Positions 1-11,879 of a stretch of DNA of 64,000 nt are shown here, piece by piece (the stretch's first letter is position 1; the number at the start of each line of letters is the position of its first letter). The notes beneath the pieces were generated by a model. The model searched no databases, was not told the DNA's origin, and was given only the letters and a program-made list of their open reading frames with translations. The stretch comes from Saccopteryx bilineata. Taxonomy: Eukaryota; Chordata; Mammalia; Chiroptera; Emballonuridae. The stretch spans positions 13,827,632 to 13,891,631 of the forward strand of contig NC_089493.1 in NCBI RefSeq assembly GCF_036850765.1. The letters run 5' to 3'. The position numbers and the translations under genes are program-made.

Positions 1-1628
1 GCCAAAGCGGAATCTCGAGCCGCCCCAGCGCCTTGCAAAAGCCGCGCACGGGGACGGAGCGAGACTCAATTCCAACGCTGCAACTTTTCCCTGCGGTTGG
101 GGGTTTCACTCAGAGCGTGAGACTGCTGGCCGGATATCCTGGTTGCAGACAGTGAGTGAGAGTTTCCTCCAAGCGCCCCGGAAGTGGGCACCCGCTTGTG
201 TTACCGGACAGAGTGGCAGAGCCAGAGGTCTTTGAGTGGGCAGAAAACCCGCCTGATTATGCTAGCAGCTCTGACTGACTGAGCCTTACCCAGAGCCCTG
301 TGCTGAGTGGAAATAGAGTGGGGAGTTGCCAGCTCTTTGAGCCTCTTACTATCCAGGCAGAGGCAGCAGCAACCCCATAGCTGGATTATCAGGCTACTAA
401 TTGAGGAAGGAAAGACTAGGAGAAAGGCTCCAGGAACACGGACTCTCTCACTGTCGGAGCCTATAAATGCTAATGAGCTTCGACTGCCAACGAGACTAAA
501 GCACAATACATGACATTGCCATAGAGACTTATCAACTGCAAACCTCTACCTGAGCGTGCCAAAGGGGCAGAACCCGGGGTACAGAGTCACCGACCAGGAA
601 GAGGGAGAGAAAAGAAAAAGCAAGAAAATAACCTCTCAAAATCAAGAATAATCTGCAGACTTTATAACCTATCCCATTTTATTATATTTGTTTGTTTGTT
701 TCTCTTATCTTCATTCTTGATACTTTTTTTTCCTCCTCCAATTTGGCCGATTAACTCTCTACCAGTCTTACTCTCTCCTCTCCTTGAACTACACTACCCA
801 TAAGTGTTACATCTCCCATTATCTTTTCTCTTCTCTTCCTTTCTCTCTATGAGGGTTGCACTCCAAAACCCTTAACTCTCTCTATCTCTCTCTCCTTTCT
901 TTTTACTTCTTTTAGTGGTTCCCTCTTTTTTTCTCTCTCTCTCTTTCTTTTCTCCCTCTATATTAGTTTCTTCCTTTCTCCTTTACATCTCCTCTCATTC
1001 AAACCTCAATAACAAACAAATTATCTAATCTGGGACTCAAACCTATGTTTGTGGCATTTTGGGGGGTTTTTACTTCACCATTTTAACTCACTAGCAGTGC
1101 TCCCATCCCTGGCTCTCCATATTATCTAGTTCTTATTCCACTAAATACAATAGTAATTTTTTAATTTGTCCCCCCATTTTTCCATTTTCCTCTTATTCTT
1201 CTCATCATAACTCTTAGACAACCAACACCTAAAAGCAAATCATTTTATTCTTGACCCAAATTTTTTCCTTATTTGCTTTTTGTGGGTCCATACGCTCTTT
1301 TTTTTTTCTTTTTTTTTTTTCTTCCTTTTTTTTTTTCCCCCCTTTATTACTTTTCCCCAATTCAGGCCCTCCATCACAGGCATTGTTTGTTATAATTCAC
1401 AGTCCACCACAAGATTTTCTCAAGAAAGAGGGGAGAGGAGAGGAGAGGAAAAAAGGAGGGGGGGAATAATTTCCTTTTTTTTAAAATTTTTATTTTATTT
1501 TATTTTTCTTTATTTCATTATTAATTTTTTTTAAAAAAACAACTCTTTTCGATTTTTTATTTTTTTATTTTTTTAACTTTTTATTCTTTATTAAATTTTG
1601 TTAATACTATCAACAAAACCACCCTCAG
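1..1628 (+). other. L1-A 5' UTR (partial)
   Basis: The leader upstream of L1-A ORF1. The first ~250 bases are G+C-rich with CpG sites, and from about 660 to 1620 it becomes a T-rich tract with runs of thymines. Short open frames here (201-506 minus, 307-513 plus, 1251-1534 plus) look like chance. From about 248 it matches the L1-B leader beginning near 38938; upstream of that the two differ. Confidence 0.8.
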
Positions 1629-2624
1629 ATGCCATTAAGGAAGAGAAAATCGAATATCATGGATACAAAAGAAAGAGAGGTAACACAGCTAGATGAGGAA
1701 AAATCTATGGAGAAAAAATTTAATATATTGGAAACCTTGGAGCTAAATGACAGAGAATTCAAGATAGCAATCCTAAAAATTCTCCGAGATATACAAGAAA
1801 ACACAGAAAGGCAATTTAGGGAGCTCAGAAAACAACTCAATGAACACAAAGAATATATATCCAAGGAAATTGAAACTATAAAAACAAATCAAACAGAGAT
1901 GAAAAACTCAATTCACAAGCTGAAAAACGAAGTAACAAGCTTAGCTAATAGAACAGGTCAGATAGAAGAGAGGATTAGTGAAATAGAAGACAAGCAACTT
2001 GAGACACAACAGAGAGAAAAAGAAAGAGACTCAAAAATTTAAAAAAATGAGATAGCCCTACAAGAATTATCTGACTCCATCAAAAAGAATAACATAAGAA
2101 TAATAGGTATATCAGAGGGAGAAGAGAGAGAAAATGGAATGGAGAACATACTCAAACAAATAATAGATGAGAACTTCCCAAGCCTGTGGAAAGAACTAAA
2201 GCCTCAAGTTCAAGAAGCAAACAGAACTCCAAGTTTTCTTAACCCCAACAAACCTACTCCAAGGCATATCATAATGAAATTGACACAAACCAACAGCAAA
2301 GAAAAAATTCTCAAAGCAGCCAGGGAAAAGAAGAATACAACATATAAAGGAAGGCCCATTAGATTATCATCAGATTTCTCAGCAGAAACTCTACAAGCTA
2401 GAAGAGAGTGGACCCCAATATTTAAAGTCCTGAAAGAGAGGAACTTTCAGCCACGAATACTATACCCATCAAAGCTATCCTTCAAATACGAAGGAGAAAT
2501 AAAAACATTCACAGATACAGAAAAGATGAGGGAATTTATCATCAGAAAACCCCCACTCCAGGAATTACTAGAGGGGGTTCTCCAGTCAGATACAAAGAAC
2601 AAAAAAAAACAGAGCCACAAGTAA
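1629..2624 (+). pseudogene. L1-A ORF1 (RNA-binding protein), one nonsense codon
   Basis: ORF1p of LINE-1 is a trimeric nucleic-acid chaperone that coats L1 RNA. The ATG at 1629 opens a frame of 331 codons ending at TAA 2622-2624, the same length as the intact L1-B copy. It has a charged N-terminus, a long coiled-coil segment (about residues 45-135), an RRM-like part and a C-terminal domain with the basic stretch near 'KGRPIRLSSDF'. The frame is interrupted by an in-frame TAA at codon 138 (2040-2042), where L1-B has isoleucine, so translation stops before the RRM. No indel is needed to explain the damage. Family identity is certain by alignment with L1-B. Confidence 0.93.
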
Positions 2625-2950
2625 AAGCTCCAAGAAGAACACAATAAAACCTAATTTAAACTGTGACAACAACAAAAAGAAAGAGGGGGAGAAGATGGAG
2701 ATTAACAGTAGCAAAGGACGATGGAGTGCAAAAGTACTCACAAAATAGTTTGCTACAATGAACAGGGTAGGGACCCTTTTCATTACTCAAAGGTAACCAC
2801 CATTGAAAAAACCACCACAGAAGCACATGAGATAAAAAAGATAGCAACAGAGGAAAGATGTATGGAATACAACCAAATAAAAACAAAAGATAGAAAAACA
2901 AAAGAGAAGGATCAAACAAGACACAAAACTAACAGAAAGCAAGATATAAA

Positions 2951-5900
2951 ATGGCAATAGGGAACTCACAAGTATCAATAATTACACTAAATGTAAACGG
3001 ATTAAACTCACCAATAAAAAGGCACAGAGTAGCAGAATGGATTAAAAAAGAAAATCCAACTGTATGCTGCCTACAGGAAACTCATCTAAGTAACAAGGAT
3101 AAAAACAAATTCAAAGTGAAAGGCTGGAAAACAATACTCCAAGCAAATAACATCCAAAAAAAAGCAGGTGTAGCAATACTCATATCGGATAATGCTGACT
3201 ACAAGACAGGAAAAGTACTCAGAGACAAAAATGGCCATTTCATAATGGCTAAGGGGACACTGAAGCAAGAAGACATAACAATTCTTAATATATATGCACC
3301 AAACCAAGGAGCACCAAAATATATAAGACAGCTACTTATTGATCTTAAAACAAAAACTGACAAAAATACAATCATACTTGGAGACCTCAATACACCGCTG
3401 ACGGCTCTAGATCGGTCATCCAAACAGAGAATCAACAAAGACATAGTGGCCTTAAACAAAACACTAGAGCACCTGGATATGATAGACATCTACAGGACAT
3501 TTCATCCCAAAGTGACTGAGTATACATTCTTCTCCAGTGTACATGGATCATTCTCAAGAATTGACCATATGTTGGGCCACAAAAACAACATCAGCAAATT
3601 CAGAAAAATTGAAGTTGTACCAAGCATATTTTCTGATCATAAAGCCTTGAAACTAGAATTCAACTGCAAAAAAGAGGAAAAAAATCCCACAAAAATGTGG
3701 AAACTAAACAACATAACTTTTAAAAAATGAATGGGTCAAAGAAGAAATAAGTGCAGAGATCAAAAGATATATACAGACTAATGAAAATGACAATACGACA
3801 TATCAGAATCTATGGGATGCAGCAAAAGCAGTGATAAGAGGGAAGTTCATATCGCTTCAGGCATATATGAACAAACAAGAGAGAGCCCAAGTGAACCACT
3901 TAACTTCCCACCTTAAGGAACTAGAAAAAGAAGAACAGAGACAACCCAAAACCAGCCGAAGAAAGGAGATAATAAAAATCAGAGCAGAAATAAATGAATT
4001 AGAGAACAGAAAAACTATAGAAAAAATTAATAGAACAAGGAGCTGGTTCTTTGAAAAGATCAACAAAATTGACAAACCCTTGGCAAGACTTACCAAGGAA
4101 AAAAGAGAAAGAACTCATATAAACAAAATCCAAAATGAAAGAGGAGAAATCACCACGGACACCGTAGATATACAAAGAATTATTGTAGAATACTATGAAA
4201 AACTTTATGCCACTAAATTCAACAACCTAGAAGAAATGGATAAATTCCTAGAAAAATACAACCTTCCTAGACTGAGTCAAGAAGAAGCAGAAAGCCTAAA
4301 TAGACCTATCAGTAGAGAAGAAATAGAAAAAACCATTAAAAACCTCCCCCAAAATAAAAGTCCAGGCCCTGACGGCTATACCAGCGAATTTTATCAAACA
4401 TTCAAAGAAGACTTGGTTCCTATTCTACTCAAAGTCTTCCAAAAAATTGAAGAAGAAGCAATACTTCCAAACACATTTTATGAGGCCAACATAACCCTCA
4501 TACCAAAACCAGGCAAGGATGGCACAAAAAAAGAAAACTACAGACCAATATCTCTAATGAATACAGATGCTAAAATACTAAACAAAATACTAGCAAATCG
4601 AATACAACAACATATTAAAAAAATAATATATCATGATCAAGTGGGATTCATCCCAGAATCTCAAGGATGGTTCAACATACGTAAAACGGTTAATGTAATA
4701 CACCATATCAACAAAACAAAGAACAAAAACCACATGATCTTATCAATAGACGCAGAAAAGGCTTTCGATAAAATACAACACAATTTTATGTTTAAGACTC
4801 TCAACAAAATGGGTATAGAAGGAAAATATCTCAACATGATAAAGGCCATATATGATAAACCATCAGCTAACATCATATTAAATGGCACTAAACTGAAGGC
4901 TTTCCCCCTTAAATTAGGAACAAGACAGGGTTGTCCACTCTCTCCACTCTTATTTAATGTGGTACTAGAGGTTCTAGCCAGAGCAATCAGACAAGGCAAA
5001 GAAATAAAAGGCATCCATATCGGAAAAGAAGAAGTAAAGGTATCACTTTTTGCAGATGATATGATCCTATACATCGAAAACCCCAAAGAATCCACAAAAA
5101 GACTACTAGAAACAATAAGCCAATACAGTAAGGTCACAGGATACAAAATTAACATACAGAAGTCAATAGCCTTTCTATATGCCAACAATGAAACAACTGA
5201 GAAGGAACTCAAAAGAATAATCCCCTTCACGATTGCAACAAAAAAAATAAAATACTTAGGAATAAACATAACAAAGAATGTAAAGGACTTATATAATGAA
5301 AACTATAAATCATTGTTAAGGGAAATTGAAAAAGATATAATGAGATGGAAGAATATACCTTGTTCTTGGCTAGGAAGAATAAATATAATCAAGATGGCTA
5401 TATTACCCAAAGCAATATACAAATTTAATGCAATTCCCATCAAACTTCCAATGACATTTTTTAAAGAAATAGAGCAAAAAATCATCAGATTTATATGGAA
5501 CTATAAAAAACCCCAAATAGCCAAAGCAATCCTAAAGAAAAAGAATGAAGCTGGGGGCATAACAATACCTGACTTCAAACTCTATTATAGGGCCACGACA
5601 ATCAAAACAGCATGGTATTGGCAGAAAAATAGACACTCAGACCAATGGAACAGAATAGAAAGTCCAGAAATAAAACCACATATATATATAGTCAAATAAT
5701 TTTTGATAAAGGGGCCAACAACACACAATGGAGAAAAGAAAGCCTCTTCAATAAATGGTGCTGGGAAAACTGGAAAGCCACATGCAAAAGAATGAAACTG
5801 GACTACAGTCTCTCCCCCTGTACAAAAATTAACTCAAAATGGATCAAAGATCTAAACATAAGACCTGAAACAATTAAGTACATAGAAGAAGACATAGGTA

Positions 5901-6781
5901 CTCAACTCATGGACCTGGGTTTTAAAGAGCATTTTATGAATTTGACTCCAATGGCAAGAGAAGTGAAGGCAAAAATTAATGAATGGGACTACATCAGACT
6001 AAGAAGTTTTTGCTCAGCAAGAGAAACTGATAACAAAATAAACAGAAAGCCAACTAAATGGGAAATGATATTTTCAAACAACAGCTCAGATAAAGGCCTA
6101 ATATCCAAAATATACAAAGAACTCATAAAACTCAACAACAAACAAACAAACAATCCAATAAAAAAATGGGAAGAGGATATGAATAGACACTTCTCCCAGG
6201 AAGAAATACAAATGGCCAACAGATATATGAAAAGATGCTCATCTTCTTTAGCTATTAGAGAAATGCAAATCAAAACGGCAATGAGATACCACCTCACACC
6301 TGTTCGATTAGCTGTTATTAGCAAGTCAGGTAATAGCAAATGTTGGAGAGGCTGTGGAGAAAAAGGAACCCTCATCCACTGTTGGTGGGAATGTAAAGTA
6401 GTACAACCATTATGGAAGAAAGTATGGTGGTTCCTCAAAAAACTGAAAATAGAACTACCTTATGACCCAGCAATCCCTCTACTGGGTATATATCCCCAAA
6501 ACTCAGAAACATTGATACGTAAAGACACATGCAGCCCCATGTTTATTGCAGCATTGTTCACAGTGGTCAGGACATGGAAACAACCAAAAAGCCCATCAAT
6601 AGATGACTGGATAAAGAAGATGTGGCACATATACACTATGGAATACTACTCAGCCATAAGAAATGATGACATCGGAACATTTACAGCAAAATGGTGGGAT
6701 CTTGATAACATGATACGAAGCGAAATAAGTAAATCAGAAAAAAACAGGAACTGTATTATTCCATACGTAGGTGGGACATAA
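2951..6781 (+). pseudogene. L1-A ORF2 (endonuclease/reverse transcriptase), two frameshifts
   Basis: ORF2p nicks target DNA and reverse-transcribes L1 and SINE RNA. ATG at 2951; stop TAA 6779-6781. The first open segment (2951-3730, 259 codons) covers the whole apurinic-type endonuclease domain, with 'NVNGLN', 'QETHLS', 'GDLNTPL' and 'SDHKAL' motifs. Compared with L1-B, one extra base near 3715-3722 shifts the frame just after it. The second segment (to 5699) carries the reverse transcriptase with its FADD motif at 5049-5060. A 2-base expansion of a TA run at 5681-5690 then shifts back to the original frame. The last segment (to 6781) has the C-terminal zinc-knuckle pattern C-X3-C-X7-H-X4-C. 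Subtracting the 3 inserted bases gives 1275 codons, the usual mammalian L1 length. Confidence 0.93.
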
Positions 6782-6821
6782 TAGTGAAACTAAGAGACAT
6801 TGATAAGAGTGTGGTGGTTAC

Positions 6822-6872
6822 GGGGGGGGGGGAGGGGGGAATGGGAGAGGGATAGGGGGTGGGGAAGGGTAC
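6822..6872 (+). other. G-rich tract in L1-A 3' UTR
   Basis: Runs of guanines follow the ORF2 stop. A polypurine, G-quadruplex-capable tract is a known feature of mammalian L1 3' UTRs, and L1-B has the equivalent at 45486-45548. Confidence 0.7.
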
Positions 6873-6889
6873 AAAGAAAACAAGATAGA

Positions 6890-7296
6890 GCCCTGGCCGG
6901 TTGGCTCAGCGGTAGAGCGTCGGCCTAGCGTGCGGAGGACCCGGGTTCGACTCCCGGCCAGGGCACACAGGAGAAGCGCCCATTTGCTTCTCCACCCCTC
7001 CGCCGCGCTTTCCTCTCTGTCTCTCTCTTCCCCTCCCGCAGCCAAGGCTCCATTGGAGCAAAGATGGCCCGGGCGCTGGGGATGGCTCTGTGGCCTCTGC
7101 CCCAGGCGCTAGAGTGGCTCTGGTCGCAACATGGCGACGCCCAGGATGGGCAGAGCATCGCCCCCTGGTGGGCAGAGCATCGCCCCTGGTGGGCGTGCCG
7201 GGTGGATCCCGGTCGGGCGCATGCAGGAGTCTGTCTGACTGTCTCTCCCTGTTTCCAGCTTCAGAAAAATGAAAAAAAAAAAAAAAAAAAAAAAAA
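6890..7296 (+). mobile_element. tRNA-derived bat SINE (family 1) in L1-A 3' UTR
   Basis: It begins 'gccctggccggttggctc' and has RNA polymerase III A-box and B-box sequences (tggctcagcgg; ggttcgactcc), a body of about 330 bases and an A-rich tail. It is flanked by the 13-base duplication aaaacaagataga at 6877-6889 and 7297-7309, so it inserted into an existing L1. Open frames inside it are chance. Confidence 0.92.
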
Positions 7297-7464
7297 AAAA
7301 CAAGATAGAAGGTGACAGAGGACAATCTGACTTTGGGTGGTGGGTATGCAACATAATTGAACGACAAGATAACCTGGACTTGTTATCTTTGAATATATGT
7401 ATCCTGATTTATTGATGTCACCCCATTAAAAAAATAAAATTATAAAAAAAAAAAAAAAAAAAAA

Positions 7465-7850
7465 GGAAAAGAAAAGAGCTTTGGCCAAAACAAAACAAAA
7501 GACACACCATTTTTCGAGAAATTTGGGGTCTAAAAACAGTGCGTCTTTTACAGTGCTTGTAGACTTTTTCACTTGCATTTCCTACTTTTCCACGCTTGTT
7601 TTGCGCTCATTGTTGTAGACAGTGATTCGTCATCAGACCCAGATGAGGACCAGCTAATGGATGGGAGTTTTGACAGTGATAAGGAGTTGTATGAATTTTA
7701 TGATGAATAACACTTGAGTTCAGTATCTTTATGTGTAGTACATTCTTTTTTAAATTTCTGGCCCCAAAATTAAGGTGCGTCTTATACATGGAAGCGTCTT
7801 ATACATGGGAAGTGCAGTAGCTCTGACATGAGATGAACCTATTAAATAAG
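7465..7850 (+). mobile_element. DNA-transposon 3' remnant, possibly pogo/Tigger-like
   Basis: Positions 7618-7710 can be read as an acidic tail rich in Ser-Asp and Asp-Glu ending in FYDE and a stop, as seen at the C-termini of pogo-type DDE transposases. This is followed at about 7770-7811 by two copies of a 'gcgtcttatacatgg' motif, like terminal or subterminal repeats; a weaker related motif occurs near 7540. No 5' end is recognisable. The class assignment is tentative. Confidence 0.4.
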
Positions 7851-7852
7851 TA

Positions 7853-7905
7853 TTTCTTATTTATTGATGTCACCCTAGTAAAATTAATTTTAAATAATAA
7901 TAATA
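7853..7905 (+). mobile_element. Very short L1 3'-end fragment
   Basis: The stretch 'ttattgatgtcaccctagta' plus an A-rich tail matches the final bases of the L1-A and L1-B 3' ends. Near-identical 'tatttctt' motifs flank it, so it may be an extremely 5'-truncated insertion. Confidence 0.55.
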
Positions 7906-8019
7906 AAGAAATATTTCTTCAATTTCAGTTCTAGAGCCTTTTACTGAATATCTGTTATATTTAAGACTTTGGCGTTTGTTCCAGATATATTCATTAATGA
8001 TCTATTGTAACTTCTCTGG

Positions 8020-8930
8020 ATCCCTAGTAACTGTGAATAGACCTGTGTTGAATGGGTCTAAGTGTGGACCACGACTAGTCCAAAGGGCACTGATCATTGA
8101 GAAATCTGCAGTTCATGCTTCATGGGTCTGATCTGAAGGTCAGAGTTTATTTTTTTATTTCTTCCTCCAAAAAGGCCTTGTGTTCCATTTCTTAACCCAT
8201 ATAGTGGAGTCTGTGTCAGTGTCAAGGCCGTGCGGACTGACGGAGAGAGCTTTGTCTCCGGGGCCACCTCATCCCTCCAGGCCCCGCCCCACCATCGCTG
8301 TGAAGGGCGGAAGCCCCTCCACCTTCTCTGGATGTCTCATCCCCATTCCCCTGCACTCTTCACTATTCTCATCAACCTGCACTCTTCCCCTCCTTCAGAC
8401 TCTTTGAAGATGTTCCTGGCATCCTTTCTCCATAGTAAACAAACTTTCCTACCTCCTTCACGGGGGGCGGGGGTAGTGGGGAGGACATAGCCTCTGCCTT
8501 CTTGCTTTCACCGGCATTCAGCTCCTCCCCGACCACTCTGCCCTGTCGGTCTTCTGAGCAAACCCTGCTCCGGCAGGAAGCACAGTGCTCTTTGGAGACA
8601 ATCGTCCAACCCCGTGGCAGACCCCGTTCCTCTGATCATCCTGCCGTCTGACTGATTTTCCCTCTGAGTCCATGGCTCTGTCATCTACCGACCTCCAGGT
8701 CACCTTCGTCACAATAGCCTTCCCCCGACTCCAAGCCCTGACATCATCCTGTGTGCTATCCAGCACTTTAGATGTTCAGGTCCTGCCCTCTCTGTTCTAA
8801 TGACTCGTGTCTCCGTTATGTTAGCCGTCTGTTCCTTTATGTCTTGGATTGTTACCAGGAAATGCAGCATGTCTAAAATCTCACACTTAAGCAACTCTTT
8901 TCCATGAGCAGGACCTCTGATACATACAAT
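8020..8930. other. No gene recognised
   Basis: Mixed, C-rich sequence with only short chance open frames. Parts (8260-8400, 8590-8760) have the pyrimidine-rich look of old L2, but I cannot align them confidently. Confidence 0.4.
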
Positions 8931-8934
8931 ATTG

Positions 8935-9125
8935 GGTAGTAGGGATGGTAGCGGGCACCCATATTGTGTTTCTAGCTTTTTATGGACATGCTTCTAAAGT
9001 CTCACCATTTATTTGCATGATACTGCCTCAGGGTTATGATGGAAGGGGGAAATCTCTTATATTTCAAATATTCTAAATTTTTCTAGTAATTAGGTGTTGG
9101 ATGTCGAGTGATATTTTTGTACATA
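8935..9125 (-). mobile_element. Old L1 ORF2 fragment, antisense
   Basis: Read on the plus strand this resembles the reverse complement of the L1 reverse transcriptase region (a 'gcgggcaccc' start, then 'tcaccattta' and a run of T-rich sequence). Heavily diverged. Confidence 0.45.
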
Positions 9126-9906
9126 TGTACATGCTCGTATTTTTTTTCTGCTTTAATCTAATATTTGTGGCCTTAAATATTTTCTCTCATCCATTTTATT
9201 TTCTCTCCTGAAACTTCTTTAAGTTTAATGTCAGTGCATTCCCTGACATCTTCTGTGTCTCCTTACTTTCCTTTCCGTTTTTTTCTCCCCGTTGTATAAA
9301 TCTCTGTGCTGCAGTCTGGGAGATTTCCTCAGTTCTGCCTTCTAGTTCATTAAATCTGTCTTATGAAGTGTCAAACTTGCCAGTTATACATATTATTTTT
9401 ATTCTAAGATTGCAGTTGGTTCTCTTTCATGTCTATCTCTTCTTATCTTACAAACTCCTTGTACCTTACAGCCTGCCCTTTGTGCTTCCTGTCCAGTGGA
9501 GACAGGGGCGGCTGGGGGCAGGCCGGAGCAGAGCCCTCTGACATGCAGGCCCAGGGCGGTCCCCTGAGGTCTGGATCTAGTGCCCCTCCCGTCACATCTG
9601 ATCTTCACCTTCATCCAGACCATGTTTTTCTCAGACTGTGTATTCCTCAGACCATGAACCCACAGTAAGACTCCCTTCTTTCCCTGTTTAGTCCGGAGCC
9701 TGGGATCCATCGTGCTCCCAGCCGTGCCCTCGGCCTCCTGGCCCCCGTGATCTCCCATCACCCCTAACCTGCGGGACCTCAACCCCGGACCAACCCGACT
9801 CTCTGTCTCTCTGCTTCACACTCAGGGCGTCGAGTGCCTGCGGCATAAGTGGTACAGGCAGTGTGCACAGGTCCATCCTGGCTGGGCCCCGGCCACCAGG
9901 GTCTGA
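9126..9906. other. No gene recognised
   Basis: Unique-looking sequence. The open frames at 9399-9782 (minus) and 9429-9668 (plus) lack recognisable domains. Confidence 0.4.
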
Positions 9907-10006
9907 GTGCTCTCCCGCGCGGTGCTCTGCGGCGCGGTGCTCTCCCGCGCAGTGCTCTCCCGCTCAGTGCTCTCCCACGCAGTGCTCTCCCACGCAGTGC
10001 TCTCCT
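9907..10006 (+). repeat. 15-bp tandem repeat, about 6.7 units
   Basis: The unit gtgctctcccgcgca and close variants repeat at exactly 15 bases. Because 15 is a multiple of three, all frames stay open through it, which accounts for the overlapping open frames here. Confidence 0.9.
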
Positions 10007-10234
10007 GTCAGCCTTTGCCCTGTTCCTCAGGCTCCTACCCCACCATCTCCCCTGTCACTCTCAGCGGGTGGCCTCGCTCCCCACCTCCTAAGCCGAGAGA
10101 AGTCACCAAAGCCACAAGCCTTTTCCTTCCCACTGCCCTCTGCAGTAATACTGTACACTGCTGGTGATGAGGGAGATAGAGAGGAATGGATAACCCTTTC
10201 CCACCACTAACCATTGACCTGCCGCTCGGGCTCC

Positions 10235-10665
10235 TGTCTCCCCCCTGCCCCGCCCCCATCTCAGACAAATCCTCCCACCATAGTCTTGGATTCTGTCCCT
10301 TCCCACCACCTCTGGACCTGACTTCACCAGCTACCTCCTCAGCTTAAAGCTCTCTGCGTTGACGCTGCAGTCACTCCTCTGCTTCTCATCTCGGCCCCTT
10401 CCAGTCCACTGTGACCTTATTTCTGTCCCAGTCGCTCCACTGCGCAGCTTCAACAGGGACCTCTCTGTTGCTAAACCCACTGGGTACTTTAGTCCTTCTC
10501 CATAGTGTCTGACACTAGCGAACACACCTCCTTCTAAACATGCTCTTTGCCCTTGACATCTGGGCTCGTCCTGCTTCCCCGGCCAACTTTCCAAGTCTCC
10601 ATCCTTCAATGTCGTCTTCCTTGGAGTTCTGTCCTTGGCTGCTTCTCTTCCTGTACTCTCAGACC
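10235..10665 (+). mobile_element. L2-type LINE coding relic
   Basis: Diverged sense sequence. It contains the order typical of L2: a '...ctctctgttgctaaaccca' block, later 'cagggctctgtcctt'-like sequence (here 'ttggagttctgtccttgg') and then 'ctcttcctgtactctc'. These are remains of reverse-transcriptase codons. Many stops and indels. Confidence 0.5.
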
Positions 10666-10759
10666 AGGCCTGGAGAAGGTGCTCAGTCGGTATCAAATTA
10701 CATATGCAGATCTGCTGGTTTCCAAGTGGAGATATGCACTCGAAAGTCTTTAAAAGTTT

Positions 10760-10988
10760 GCCTGACCTGTGGTGGCGCAGTGGATAAAGTGTCGACCTGG
10801 AAATGCTGAGGTCGCCTGTTCGAAACCCTGGGCTTGCCTGGTCAAGGCACATATGGGAGTTGATGCTTCCAGCTCCTCCCCCTTCTCTCTCACTGTCTCT
10901 CTCTCTCCTCTCTCTCTCTTTCTCCTCTCTAAAAATGAATAAATAAATAAAAAAATTTAAAAAAATAAAAATAAAAAAAATAAAAAAA
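10760..10988 (+). mobile_element. tRNA-derived SINE (family 2, 'cctgacctgtggtggcgc')
   Basis: The head contains A box tggcgcagtgg and a B-box-like gttcgaaacc, then 'ggtcaaggcacatatggg', a CT-rich segment and an A-rich tail. It is flanked by aaaagttt at 10752-10759 and 10989-10996. Confidence 0.88.
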
Positions 10989-10996
10989 AAAAGTTT

Positions 10997-11868
10997 GAGC
11001 GAGGAGGAACAAACTTTTTGGAGGGATACACATTTCCCATTATAAATGATGTATTACTTATTGCAACTGGAGCCCACTGAAGGGGAAAAAAAACATAATA
11101 GCTTATTTCAGAACTAATATGGCTGTACGTTAGCAACAGGAATGATGTAGCTATCTTATTAGAAATACAACAAAGAGATTACTTAGCAGCTGTCTCCCCA
11201 CACTGTCATTTCATTTTGCTCAGTAGCTCTTGGCAGAGAATCTAGAAAAGAAAAAAAAATTATTAAGCTACATTGTGTTCTCCTAGAGTAAATGATTTCT
11301 GTTGTTCTGAGAAACAGATTTTAAAAGGCAATGTATGTCCCATGATCATTGGAAATAGAACATTTTGAAAGGTTGTTCCCCCCCCTAGAGACAGTGGATT
11401 AAACATTATGGCCTTTTCTCTTCCCTATTTTGTAGTGAAGTTTCTCTTAGCTCCATGTTCCAGCTCAGAACTTGAGGACCCACACACCGCACACCAGCCG
11501 AGGGGCCATACTTAGATCTTGAAACCCCACTTAACACAAAGAATTCTGCACAGAACTGTTCTGTGTTCTCCTTTTATTCAGATAAAAGAGATACCACACG
11601 TAGAGCATTCCTTTGTTTGTTCATTCATCATTCATTTGGTAATTATGTTAATTGCCACTTAAAGTCATCTCAGAATGGATATTATTTAATGTGTAGAAAG
11701 GTGCTTGGCAAACAAGATGCTGAGTTTATTTTTTTACTTCATTTGGCCTTTACCTGCCAGTGTTTCTTCTCCCCACACTTCAGACTGTGTGAGTCAGGAC
11801 TGTGTGAGTCAGCAGGACCCCCTGTGCACAGTCACATGTGTCATATTGTTATACTTCCATCTGTCTCT
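10997..11868. other. No gene recognised
   Basis: AT-rich sequence without recognised coding or repeat features. Confidence 0.4.
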
Positions 11869-11879
11869 GCCACAGTCAC

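Larger units (their letters stand above)
1..7464 (+). mobile_element. LINE-1 element L1-A, 5' end outside the window
   Basis: A long non-LTR retrotransposon in sense orientation: 5' UTR, ORF1, short spacer, ORF2, G-rich 3' UTR and poly(A) ending near 7464. From about position 248 it aligns by eye with the second L1 at 37900-45708, so the two belong to related L1 lineages. The upstream 250 bases do not match, and the true 5' end and 5' target-site duplication cannot be seen. ORF1 has one nonsense codon and ORF2 has two frameshifts, so it is dead. A SINE (6890-7296) later inserted in its 3' UTR. Confidence 0.95.

Noticed and set aside
1280..1534. Phe-rich small proteins
   Set aside because: Translations of the T-rich L1 leader; a similar case is 39494-40026.
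6890..6970. tRNA gene
   Set aside because: The A and B boxes belong to a tRNA-derived SINE head with a SINE body, A tail and target duplication. The same applies at 10760, 12647, 16728, 32329, 48706, 54153, 58029, 59319 and 60457.
8180..8490. Pro/Ser-rich overlapping open frames
   Set aside because: Short, overlapping in two frames, no domain, in C-rich sequence that may be an old L2.
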